A DNA stretch of 64,000 nt from Glandiceps talaboti (Eukaryota > Hemichordata > Enteropneusta > Spengelidae): positions 19,757,176 through 19,821,175 of the forward strand of contig NC_135550.1 of assembly GCF_964340395.1 (NCBI RefSeq), read 5' to 3'. Positions 27,241-38,542 of this stretch are shown here, piece after piece. The first letter of the stretch is position 1, and each line of letters opens with the position of its first letter. The notes below the pieces were generated by a model. That model did not search any database. It was not told where the DNA came from and saw only the letters and a program-made list of their open reading frames with translations. The position numbers were made by a program, and so were the translations under genes.

Positions 27241-27994
27241 CATTACAAAGTTACGAATACTCTCAGAATTGTATTGATTTCGTATTACGAGGCAACAGGA
27301 AGCTACACTGATGTACCATGTTTGATCTTGCTACGGCAGAGTGCACAGCATCGGATATTTATATAACACAAGCTCAGCTGGGTGTATGAATTGATTAAAG
27401 CAATGCTATATAATATTACCTAGGGGAGGGTTTCATTCATAAATACATGCATAGTATAAACAACAGGTAATGTCCCAACAGAAGTTGCTCAATCACCAAT
27501 GTCACTCTTCCGCTATTTATTCTATGGTTTCTCCCCTACTACTGAAAACAGAGGAAATGGATGAGCAACAAACCACAAGAGACGTTACATGTCCATTTTA
27601 AAACTATTCTAAACAAAGTTGATCAATAAAGTCAAAGTTGTCTAATGCTTTTATTTTGATTGATCTTCAACTTTCTGAACTTATTACAAGAAAATTTGAA
27701 ACCTAATGTATTGATGAAACAGAACTTGTAGAAATAATCACACCTTAACACTGATTCATGTATATTAATATTCAATTTAATATAATAGTGTATGTAAAAT
27801 TTCTATTTCTCAATACCATTGTAAACTAAACAAAAACATCCCTACTTTGAAGTTGATGAGAATGAATTTTTAATACAACAAAATGTATGTTCTCTATGGT
27901 TTTCCTGTAATCAAACTGAACTAAAAACACATCAGCATCTTTACATACTGACTTCATTCATTGCAAGTAGAACATAATGTAATATTGATAAATT

Positions 27995-28022
27995 ATGCAA
28001 ATTAGCTTATTAGTATGCAAAT
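27995..28022 (+). promoter_or_regulatory. two POU octamers spaced 20 bp
   Basis: ATGCAAAT at 27995-28002 and at 28015-28022, each followed by TA, with ATTAGC and TTAATGG (TAAT cores) between and after. The spacing is about two helical turns. Possible POU/homeobox site cluster; function inferred. Confidence 0.25.
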
Positions 28023-30961
28023 TAATGGATTGAAATTGTTATCATGTAAATCCATACACCACCACTAAAGTTTTTTTTATATGATATGAAAGGACAGGTA
28101 TAAAGCATTATTTTTTCTTCAAAACTTTATAGGATAATACATTTAAAAGTATACTTTCAGTAATAATATGCAAATTTCATTCTAAATCATACAAACATGT
28201 TACTCTGATAACGAGTGTTACAAATTTTGTTTCAGAATTGATAGAAATCTACAAAAACTGTATAAAATCTAAGTGTGCTGTGGTCAATTTGCAAATAAAT
28301 GGCTTTAAACTCTAATGGCTTACATGTTGGGTAAAAGAGAAATCCAACAAAGAAATGGCTGCAGCTTTTAAGTGTTACTTAGAGAGAAATCCTACAAATG
28401 GCAATCCTGTTGGATGCATTAACTAAATGACACTTGCACAGCTCCATAAAGTAACCCCGAGTATCATCAAATATGGCCGACATCTGAGGATACAATGCCA
28501 TGGCAACTACCTAATCCTCAAATTTTATTAAATTGTTGACCTAGATTAAGCCCTATAATTTGGGTTTGTTAGAAGCCAGTAAGGTAGAACACGCAATTAT
28601 TGTAATGACACAAAATCTCAATGACAGACGTACGAGCTACCGGTAGGTTGCTAGGTGTTCAAGTTCTGTAAGAAAACAGGCAAATTTAGTATTACTCAAG
28701 TCCAGCATTGGCCTCTAGCAATTGTATACCCGGATCAATTTCATTTGTTTTATCTGATGACATAAATTAGTTGAAAGTGTACCTACTAAATGTTTAATAG
28801 TTGAGATTAAAGCTAGTATAAAAGATATCAAAATAAGTTATCGAAGTACTCCTAACTGGGCTTTACAGTGATCAGACAGACATTTTATAAAATTCAAACT
28901 TTTTCTTTTGAATTGTTAAAGTTATAACTCGCCAACCAGCCCCAAATTTTTTCCCTCACCATTGCCACTTCATCAAATACTTAAAAGCCTTGTTGCTACG
29001 GTAAACTTGTAAGGCTTGAAACTTGATCAAAAGAGATGTGAGTAACAATTTCCCGTTCTGTCGGCTGAGTTTAGTCAAAGAAGACTCTCTTCAAATTATC
29101 TATACTTACACAAGTGACCGCAGGATTGTAACAACGGGGGATATCGGTCCAAATACAGCTGGATTCGAATCTCTCCACTAATCAATAATAGTCAATGTTT
29201 TCTAAAATGATGGAATGAATATCTTGCTGATGATAGAAAGAGTGTAACTTGAATAGTATGAATAGGTTGACTTAGAATGGTATAAATGTCTTGTTGAATG
29301 AAGTCACACAAAGCCTTACAAAATGGGGACAGACAGATGGACAATTAGAAACAGATCTTGGGGGTTAGATTTGTCTCAAATACGGTTTTAACTATTCTGT
29401 CAACTCTGACATCAAAACTTGATGTGTACTAGATGGCAACTTCAACACAACAATTTTTTGAGAGTATCTTCATAAAGTGAACTAGATTTTGAGAGCTTGT
29501 AGTTGTCCAGTTTCCTTTTTCAAATTTATCCTGTTTCAATGAAGAATATCACTATTATTTCAAAAGCAGTTTTTTATATTTATATACTCAAAAAATATTA
29601 AATTAAACATATATATAGTGTACTACATATATAACTATCATATCTGCTGGATAAGAGTTAAAATTTAAATGAAAAAAAAAGCAAAACTGGCAGAGCTAAA
29701 GAGAAAAAATCAGCCCTAAAGAAAAGAATGGTCCCATCAAATCTTTATGGTTCCACTGATAAGATAAACACCAATGCAGACATGGGAATGAATGATGAAC
29801 CTTTAACTCCATAAATATTTCAGCCTTGTTATACTCTTGCCTCAAGTTTTAATGCTCAGTTCGAGTACATTAATGTGTTTCTAAAAAATGTAAAATTTCT
29901 AAATATTTGCATAAGGGACAGTCATTATGTCATAATATAGTTGTGAGTCGCTGCTTGTCAATAAAACTACTTACTGCATGTTATATCATTCAAAAATTAA
30001 TTACATTTGAATGTAAAATTAGTCAAAATTGTATTTTTCATAAATGAGCTATAGAGTAAGTGTAACAGCTAGTTTTCATATGATATTGACAGTATTTAGT
30101 TATTAATATTAAAAATATGGTCAATAAGATGACTTGAAGCATTCCTTTATGAAAGTACAGTTGAACTAGCTAAATTGGACATCTAACTTCTAAAATTTTG
30201 GGTTTCATTTTTAGACAATTTGAAGCTTAGGGAGAGAATGACGTGTATAGGAAGAACATACCAATCAGTGTTCAAAGCTGGTTGACTGCCTAAATATCTT
30301 AATGTGAAGACTATCCAGCAGAAAGATAATGATTGTAAGGTTAATTTAGGAAAAGATAACCCCTGTCTGTGCAGATGTAGTTACTCTCAAATAGTGTGCA
30401 TGTAGACTCAATTACAACTACAACCCAATCTGCTCATTCGGAAGGAAACTGATCTCCGTAAATATCTTTCTCTCCTCTCTTGATCACTTCATCGTAAATA
30501 TCCAAGACAAAGCGAATGAGTTTCCAGTAAATTAGCACACAGACAATGAAGAAGAGTAGTTTATCATCCAAACTATATGCACAGGGAGGTTATTTATGTC
30601 AAGAACAAGCTAGATTCAATGAAGTTATCGCTTTAAGGAAATCTGTAGCCATAAACGATCTAGTAGTTTGCCAGCCTCATTTCCATAAGAAACAGACTTT
30701 TTTAATGCAATATTTCACTTGACTGCATCTTGGAGGTAATCTGCCAATTGTCTTATCTGTCTTCTCTCTCTCTCTCTCCTGACATACACACCAAGGTTGA
30801 GGAGTCTTTATATGCTAAAGGTGAACGCCAATTAGTTGTTCCCGCCATCTTTTTGGTACGACGTTTTTATTCAACAATGTAGCAAATAGGGGAACTATGG
30901 CTCATTTTCTTCAACTTTCCTTAGGTTGTATTTATTTTTGGAGTATTCTTTTTAATACAAA

Positions 30962-30982
30962 GTTGTTGTTGTTGTTGTTGTA
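30962..30982 (+). repeat. (GTT)n microsatellite
   Basis: About six GTT/TTG triplets. Confidence 0.85.
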
Positions 30983-31035
30983 AGTCATCATGTTTCTTAT
31001 TTCCTTTCAAATCTTTTACAACTTTGATAGATTTA

Positions 31036-31038
<3 letters not shown>

Positions 31039-31132
<94 letters not shown>

Positions 31133-31176
31133 ATCTCTCTCTTTCTCTCTCTATCTCTATCTCTCTATCTCTCTCT
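31039..31176 (+). repeat. poly-C followed by (CT)n microsatellite
   Basis: Thirteen Cs, then 34 perfect CT dinucleotides to 31118, then CTAT/CTTT-interrupted CT repeats. The open frame rich in Ser and Leu across it is an artefact. Confidence 0.97.
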
Positions 31177-31664
31177 AAATAAATAAATAACAAAAAACAA
31201 GCAATTAGTATTATGAAAAGAAACTTTTCTATGATATCTACAAACACAATATCTATATAATATTTATCAAAATGTGCATAGAAATAGTGAATCAGAATCA
31301 GGTTACCTTTTTATTCAATTGAAATATACAACAAACTTAGGAAACTGGACTGTCTGTAAGTTCTGATGTGTGGTAAAAGTAGACAAAAATATAAGCTAAT
31401 ATTAGCCAAGTTTCATCTTTAAATAAGACAGGAAAAAGACTGCGAGTGTTGGATTTGCAAACATCACCTGAGGACTGGTCTGCCGTAATCTCATTTACTG
31501 TGCACTCTTATTTTAGAAACATTGATTCTGCCTTCATTTCCCTGCAGTGAGTGTACGGTTGGCACATCACAAGTTCAGAATACTGTAGAAAATGAGTATT
31601 TATTGCTGTGAGCCATTCAAATTCCCCAACTAATACTTAACAACTGGGGTGTAAGCTTACTACA

Positions 31665-31889
31665 ATGTCCTTATCAATGCTTCGAAAGGAAGACTATAGT
31701 TGGAGGTGCCATTTACTTTCCTGTGCAGAAACGGTCAATAAATTAGATACAATTGAAGGGGCATCAGCACTGGCCATGCTAAATGCTGTCTTGGAAGCAA
31801 GATCTGTCTTTCTTCAAGGTGATTCATGGAAACCACACATGGCAATTTGCCAAGAGCTGTCTTCTACATATTTTACTCCTTTTTTTTAA
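31665..31889 (+). other. unrecognised 74-codon open frame with protein-like composition
   Basis: ATG at 31665 to a stop at 31887-31889, with a stop just upstream in frame. The stretch LDTIEGASALAMLNAVLEAR has a composition unlike AT-driven noise (Ala, Glu, Asp, Leu; helical). A GT follows CTTCAAG near 31818 (GTGATT, a weak donor). I do not recognise it and see no partner exon. It could be a lone exon, a pseudogene scrap or chance. Confidence 0.15.
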
Positions 31890-34080
31890 AACAAGAAGTT
31901 GAAAAGTGTTTATTTGCCAGGCGTTTTCCAGGAAAGGACTGTCTGAGCTATAATTTAGGTTTAACTTACAGCAAAGTGAAATTTGTATGGCTTTATTTTG
32001 TGTCACCTACTGCAAAACTAATCTGCAGGTGTCGTACTTTCATATCAAATCACTTCATGTTCTTATGAGTAATTCTGAGTCAACTTTCACCTTTCATATT
32101 TGTACTGGTTTCCCACCTGACATTTAAGTGTATTCATATGATATCCAACAATTGCTATAAATACGATGTGATCCATACATACAAGAGAAATATGAAGCTC
32201 TTAATAAAGGAAACATTAAATTTTAATAGCTAAAACTGAAACCGCTGTATACAAAAAGTGCTAATGTTATTTTTTTCTGCTGTATAATACTAAAAATTCA
32301 TGTTTTTCAACTTGGCAACCTGAAAAATATGTGGACGCTTACCTCAAACAATTTTTTACCCAATTTAAGTCAAGTATTTTTTTCAGTTTCTTTGTCATTA
32401 CTGACTTCAAAAATACTCTAATTAGGTTGCTGGTTTCAATATTTAGAGTTTCATCCTGTTGTTTGAGTCTTTTTTCCCCCCTAAACCTTTAAGAGGCTTG
32501 GATACTCTCCTTCTCTTGTGCTCCTTGGAGATGTCAAGATAACAACAATTAGTTGAAATAAAGTTGTTGCTGCTGAAATAGAGAGATACGTCAATCTTGA
32601 GCAAATACTTCATGGACATTTTACATTAAGGAAAGTACCAACTGAATCTACCGAGGTAGCAGACTAATAAAATCTGCTATTTGTGTAGGGAAGACTGAAG
32701 AGAACTCGTGGCAAATAGAATGTAAAAAAAAAACTGTCAGAATAAGTAGGCCACATCTATATCACACACCAAAAAAAGGAAATTTAAAAAAAAATATTTT
32801 TTTTTGCTTTTTCAACATAAGTTTTCAAAGTTGAATTCTTTGTGCACAGGTAAAGTATTGGCACTTTCACTGACACTGAACAAATCTGTCAGTTCTAAAT
32901 TACTTTAAAAACTTCCAGACTTGAGCTCCGGGGCATTTCTTTGCTCCAAAATTTGGACTACCATAAGCTACCTGCAAAGTGAATGTTATTATTATGCTAG
33001 TAGAATTGTCAACATGGCAATTTTTTAAAAATATCAATCGTTTGTTTACCTTATCACAATATAATATGTCATATTTTAAGTTTTTAGAGTTTTTTTAGTT
33101 CAGTGATGAAAATTTTGGAAATTTTTCTATTACTGATTTTGCTAAATTATCACTAATTCTAAATCCATATGTTTACCTCTGGTTTGAATATAGCTTACCC
33201 ATCTTTACTATTCGTAGTGTTTTAGTCATGTACAAAACCATAACAACAACACAATATTTCATCAAAATCAGTACGTGATCACTTTATATAAAACAATGGA
33301 GGCAGGATACACACTAATTCATGCCCATAATAACAAGGTCATTATAGTTAGTCAAATTACAATTCTTTATCGTTCCACAGAACCTTGCAAGAAAAAAAGA
33401 AACTGCTCCATCACTGCTGGGACAGATTTCAATGATATGGAAATTCTGTTTTTTATGAGACATATCCTGTTGATGATAGCTCACATAACTAACTTTGGAA
33501 TAAGATATTCAGTTGAAATCCGGGCAAGAGTTCAAAGTCAGCATGACAAATATTGTGTATGGCTACTAAAAATTATCACTGACAGTAGAGAAAGTATCAT
33601 ACAAAAGCAAAAGATGGATGGTACATTAAAATTGTTTTCCATTTTTTTGATTGTGTCTGATAAAAAAAGGGCAAAGTGTGAGTGTATAGACAGACAAAAT
33701 ATATCAATGTTATAGATTCCTAACAGTTTACTGCCTTTGCATCAATACTTTAGGTGTATTGAATTTGTTTTGCTTCTTTTACAACCTACTGTACTAAATG
33801 TAGTGTAACAGCATAGATGTTAAATTATTTTGTTTACGACAAATGAATTATGGATTAACTACAAAATCAATTTTCCAGTTTACTACAGTCGTGTTTTGCA
33901 TTTTATACTGTGTATTCATGTTTTGTAGGTTTTTTAGAAATATTTTTTGTCAGTATGCAATCTGAAATGTACTGTGTAATGTTTTGATGGTAGAGTTACT
34001 GAATGTTTATTTGTAAATACATATATATCTAGTTTTGTCTAAACAGAAACTGCCATGTTCAAATTTGATAACTCTTATGG
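31890..34080. other. non-coding stretch holding the longest open frame of the window
   Basis: A 146-codon frame at 33275-33715 is the longest in the window. It is Ile/Lys/Met/Phe-rich with no recognisable domain, so it is probably chance. Confidence 0.5.
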
Positions 34081-34280
34081 CTGTCACCCAACTGTTCTTC
34101 AAACTCACAACCCTTTTACCCTCCAACCATCCTGGAAGTAAGTAACCGACATGACTTGAAAGTCAGCAAGCCGTCGCAAAACTGTTACCTGACTGTTTTC
34201 AAAGTCACAACCCTGTTACTATCCAGACATCCTGGAATTATCTGACCGACATGTCCTGAAAGTCAGCAAGCCGTCACAAA
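34081..34280. repeat. 100-bp tandem dimer
   Basis: Two copies, 34081-34180 and 34181-34280, sharing CACAACCC, CATCCTGGAA, ACCGACATG and AAAGTCAGCAAGCCGTC at an offset of 100 bp. Identity is roughly 75-80% by eye. Confidence 0.9.
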
Positions 34281-35888
34281 GCTGTCAACACTCATGTCAT
34301 GTTTTCTCACATTCCTATAAAAATAAATATAGTTTCTAGTTGACTAAACTGCAATGGAGATGGAATGCCAAGCTTTAGCTCAGTAGTCCATTCACTCAGC
34401 CATGCATGCAGTGTTCCTTTTTTTTGTGCTAGTGAATATAACTAAGACATTTAGAGGGATATTTTAAAATAACTTTCCCTCCAAAACTAGCCGTTATCAC
34501 AGCTTTTTTGTCTGAGAAGTATCTATTAACAATGCATCTAGTTATACATTTAGCAAACTATTGCAAAATAGCTTTCTAAAAGCTTCAATTTTTGATGAAA
34601 TTATTGCTGAAATTTCATATTTGGTGATTCAAGATTAAATAATCCAAAGAATTTGGGAAATAATAGATTAAAAAATAACTGACAACAATTATTATTATGT
34701 GTTGTCCATTTGATATTAAAACAAAATTACAAAATGATGAATGGAGGAAACCTCCTTCACTGCAAATTCAAACTTGCTGTTTCCCCATCACATTTTACTT
34801 TGCAAAGTCAATATACCGAAAAACTATCAAAAACATGGGGTCTTAGTGAGTAAAACTGTCCTACAGCATAATTATGGGGTCAACTGCTGTCTGCCAGGTC
34901 TAAATAAATAGGTGAACAAACAAGTAGCCAGACATTGTTTGCGGAGTAAACACTTCACATGGAATCGTCAAGTAGAATTAGAAGTATAAAATTCAAGTAT
35001 GTAGGTAGGTCTAAATGTCCAGCACTGTTTGTATTTGTACATCATGACCCCTATCTCAAAAAAATCAAATGAATCTAAAATTGCAAACTTGAATTTCATT
35101 TTTTTTAAAAATACAAACACACAGATCAGAATTATATATCTTAGCATACTTGAAAACAAAGCCAACATGGCATGATTTTGAAATTGATATATTTTCACCA
35201 CAATGCCGACATTTTCATTACTGACTTTGTGACTTTTATACATCTGAAATGACATTTTCATCATTTTCTGACACGATCTAAAAATATTTTCACTGCTTTA
35301 AACTTTGGAAGAAGATAGGCAATGACATGCTGCTCAAACATTCTAGCGATGAAATCTGAATTGAAAATGTCTTGAGGGGAAAGAGTGTAAGCTAGAGCAT
35401 AACGATATTTGTGAAATTATGGGATATGCGCCAATGCTCTCGAACTTTCATTGACAACAACAATTGAGGCAGTTGTGAGATGTTCATTGTTCTACAGAGG
35501 GTAGTCTATTCCCATTGGTTAGTTGAAAGGCTTTGCCCCCACCTGACTCCTAACCCAGTCAAAGGGCAAACTCAAACTGGACTCGGAGTACACAAAGTAT
35601 ACTGTCACATTATATTGATCCTCATCAATATTTTGCTGAATTTTGTTTGCCTTTTTTTAGGACTTTGAGCCGTAGCTTTAAAGTACTTTGCATTTCTGTG
35701 AAATATATAGCTATGTAGACTTTCCCAGTATAAGATTTTGATCTGTCAACTACATTACATGAAGCGTACTGCATGTTACTGCAGAGGGGTGAACCACTCT
35801 TTGCCCTGGTTCACGTGATTGTAAGCTAGTATAAACAGCGCAGACGCATATCTGCTGGTGTGGCTATGGTTTGTTGGTTTTCTTTTAG

Positions 35889-36027
35889 ACTCTATGAAGG
35901 CACAAGATCATCTTCCTTACCCCACTGTCTGAGTATTCAAGGCAGGACTTGATCCTCCACATTTTGAACTTTTCACCAGTATGGAGCAGAGAAGCATTAT
36001 GGGTGTAGGGACGGCAGACAGGGAACT
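35889..36027 (+). CDS. candidate 5' exon of the NPAS3-class gene (alternative B, partly or wholly 5' UTR)
   Basis: A 139-nt segment flanked by a strong acceptor (GGTTTTCTTTTAG|AC) and a strong donor (AACT|GTAAGTGA), noticeably more G+C-rich than its surroundings. No frame is open from end to end. An ATG at 35981 in good context (CAGTATGG) reads MEQRSIMGVGTADRE plus two bases, and CT plus the C of the bHLH exon gives Leu, so it could splice in frame directly to 43410. A short upstream ATG frame of 13 codons (MKAQDHLPYPTV, then stop) lies in the first half. If spliced to the 38430 exon, the frame would hit a stop, so A and B look mutually exclusive as coding leaders, or B is only 5' UTR. It could also belong to an unrelated non-coding transcript. 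Confidence 0.38.
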
Positions 36028-38392
36028 GTAAGTGACACTGCAACAACAACATTACTACCACCGTTTTTGAGTCTGGTAAAGTTCATGGTATAGTCCTCCT
36101 GTCGAGTGTGTTCCAATCAAAACGAACTAGTGTTATTTCTATCATTTTCGAATAAAAGCATCGGTCAAGATATTACATAAATCATAAAAATACTTGTTTT
36201 AGTGACACAAATACTACTAATTTTAGTACTCAGGAACGTCAAGCCAGCTTAGAGAGTACATGTAAGTTGTGCATCTCTCGGCTAAAGATTTCGGAATGAG
36301 CTAAACCCCTTTAGTGGAATTGTAAATGTGGATGTGACATCATGTCACCCATCTACATGTCCTCATGTACACCGTGTGTAAATATAAGAGTCAGGATGTG
36401 TACGCTTCCCGTCACATTCTACTACTAGTCCTCAAAGCTGCACTGTTGACACAACATCAAAATGCTAACAACGCAGCAACATAAAAAAAGTCTACTAAAA
36501 AAAAAAATCATGTTGTCTTGGTGTCAAAATACCCTCAGCACACTCCATAAATGATTAAATTCTTGTTGTCGGGGGGAGCGTGAAAAAAATGCCAGCAACC
36601 ACAACACATAAAGGTTTTAATGCAGTTGATACAAAATTAATGTCTAATGAATTAAGTTGACCTTATAGGGCATGTACATAGTGATCTGCATTTTTCTTTT
36701 ACTATGGGGCACACAACACCTCTCTGTAAGAGACTAGAATAATACTTTTAAACTCTTGTAGGTTCACGGTAAAGTCACACAAGATGTCTGTCATAAGTAT
36801 GTATCTTTTCACTATCTTCACGACTTGCATATACACAGACTAATTGTATGGGATCCCAACAACATTCACGTAATGAATTTATTTATGGCTCTGAAGCTCA
36901 AAAGCATTGTTTATGGCTTCATTAATTACTCTGAGTTAAGTTTAATGATGAAGTTTGCTAAGACCAGCCATTCCTTGATCATGTGATACGTTTAGTGTCT
37001 GCAATAAATGCACGCACTTTCTACATTAAGATTGCTATCTGATAACAATCTAAGGACTCCATAAAAATTAAAACTCAAGTTATTCAGTAAATTTTATAGG
37101 AAATTATTGGACTGTTATAAACAGATGGTACTTTATACTTTGAAAAGCTTATAGGGAAGTTATTTTATTTTTGTGTGTATTTGAAGTGACTGTACACGTC
37201 CAATTATGCATGCATGGTAAATTTTTTACATTTCAACTAGTGTATGAGGCAGTAAGTCTTAGAAAAAGGTTATGAGAGTTGACAGTGATTACTGTGTTTG
37301 CAAGGTATATATTAACCAAAGATGGACTATGTAACGTGTAGAGTCAGACTCAACAAACTTCATGCAAACTTGAGTCAGAAATAATGCCTTGAAAAAGTTT
37401 TTGTGGAGATTTCAAATCTGAGTGGATGGCATATTTATCTATTAGTGTCAATGTCTTGCCTTTATGAAAAGCAGAAAAAGAAAAATCACCAAAATGCAGT
37501 GAAGACTTGAATACACAACGAAGAAAATTGCTTGCATGGTAAACTGTATATTGTGTGATCATTGGGAGAATTTCATGAAATGTAAAATGTACAATCGTGA
37601 AATTATTTCTGGTGTCTGCATATCGAGAAAAGAGCATTTAATTTACAAATTGCACTTATAGAAAAGCTAGCTTCTACCGATCAACTGAATTGAATTATAG
37701 GCCCTTAGGGAAATTTATCAAATTTTGGAAGCATTTTTTAGGGCAAAGTGAGAGGCTCTTGTTGTTGTGTGCCTGATATAGAAGACATTCATGTGATGAG
37801 ATTTTACCTAGTTATGTTGAAAGCTTCATTACCTGATGAGAGAACGACATTCCAAAATAGCACACCTCTTGTAGTTAACAATTCCCCCTCTCTACTCGTG
37901 CCTTCCACTCCTGGCTAATGAAGCCTATTGGAGAGCACAAGACGCAAACATTCCTCAAACGCACTAAATTTTATCCCATTGTTGTGATTCTATGAAAACA
38001 GTACCAACTAGAATCAGTGAGTAGATCATGTTTTTTACTTGTACAATTTAAGTATGTTATTACGTGGGATCTTTTTTTTTTTTCATCATGGATCGTTTAT
38101 GCATGCTGTTTCTTATCACTCATAAAATCATTTTGAGATGACAGCGAAAATACCGCTAAGCTCCATTAGTTTTAATTAAGGAATCAATCCCTCTTAAACC
38201 TGTTACAATTACCCCCTTTTCTGGGAATGGTTTGTGCCAGACCTGTGAACCTGACATTGTCTAGGGAGGTCATGTTAGGTGGCATGGAAGGGGATTATGA
38301 TGGGATGGGATGGAGCTGAGAGTGATGGTTCCTCTGAAATGCCGCAGTGCTCCACCTATTATGCAATGGTATGTTCCACTGCCAGAACTGTG
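36028..38392. other. region between the two candidate 5' exons
   Basis: Mostly AT-rich. From about 38220 the G+C content rises (GGGATGGGATGGAGCTGAG near 38300), perhaps the proximal promoter of candidate exon A. No exon was seen. Confidence 0.45.
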
Positions 38393-38425
38393 TATATATG
38401 ACCAAAGTATAGTTTGAGTTCAGTG
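38393..38425 (+). promoter_or_regulatory. possible TATA box and initiator upstream of candidate exon A
   Basis: TATATAT at 38393-38399 is followed 29 bp later by an initiator-like TTCAGTG (A at 38422). The spacing is that of a core promoter. If real, the ATG at 38430 would have a leader of only about 8 nt, which is short and argues for either the ATG at 38511 or a start site further upstream. The 150 bp upstream (38220-38380) are locally richer in G+C. TATA-like strings are common in AT-rich DNA, so this is weak on its own. Confidence 0.25.
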
Positions 38426-38429
38426 GAAG

Positions 38430-38542
38430 ATGTTAACTTGCCTGGAGAGGGAAGCTAGGCAGGCTAGCCGACAGGAAGCTGACTATTACAGTGCAGCGAC
38501 CTACAGGCCTATGCAGACACCAGATCTGGTGGAGAATTTGTG
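38430..38542 (+). CDS. candidate first coding exon of the NPAS3-class gene (alternative A)
   Basis: An ATG at 38430 (A at -3, in-frame stop at 38415) opens 37 codons plus two bases, ending at a donor TGTG|GTAATA. The last two bases (TG) join the C that starts the bHLH exon to give Cys, so the phase fits and the read-through is ...TPDLVENLC then [11 protein letters not shown]. The peptide starts MLTCLEREARQASRQEADYY. Vertebrate NPAS3 has a short unstructured leader with NL just before ALRKEK, which this loosely resembles. The exon is richer in G+C than its surroundings. An internal ATG at 38511 is a second possible start. I do not recognise the peptide as conserved, and a phase match has a one-in-three chance of arising by accident. 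The intron to the bHLH exon would be 4,867 bp. Confidence 0.42.

Larger units (their letters stand above)
25749..31038. other. non-coding stretch
   Basis: Apart from the short repeat at 27120 and the octamer pair at 27995, I see only chance frames. A B-box-like GGATTCGAATCTC near 29161 lacks an A-box. Confidence 0.5.

Noticed and set aside
29150-29175. B-box-like GGATTCGAATCTC suggesting a tRNA gene
   Set aside because: No A-box at the right distance and no cloverleaf stems.
30990-31178. Ser/Leu-repeat open frame
   Set aside because: Translation of the (CT)n microsatellite.
33275-33715. 146-codon frame, the longest in the window
   Set aside because: AT-driven composition, no domain, no splice context; a frame of this length is not surprising in 64 kb of AT-rich DNA.
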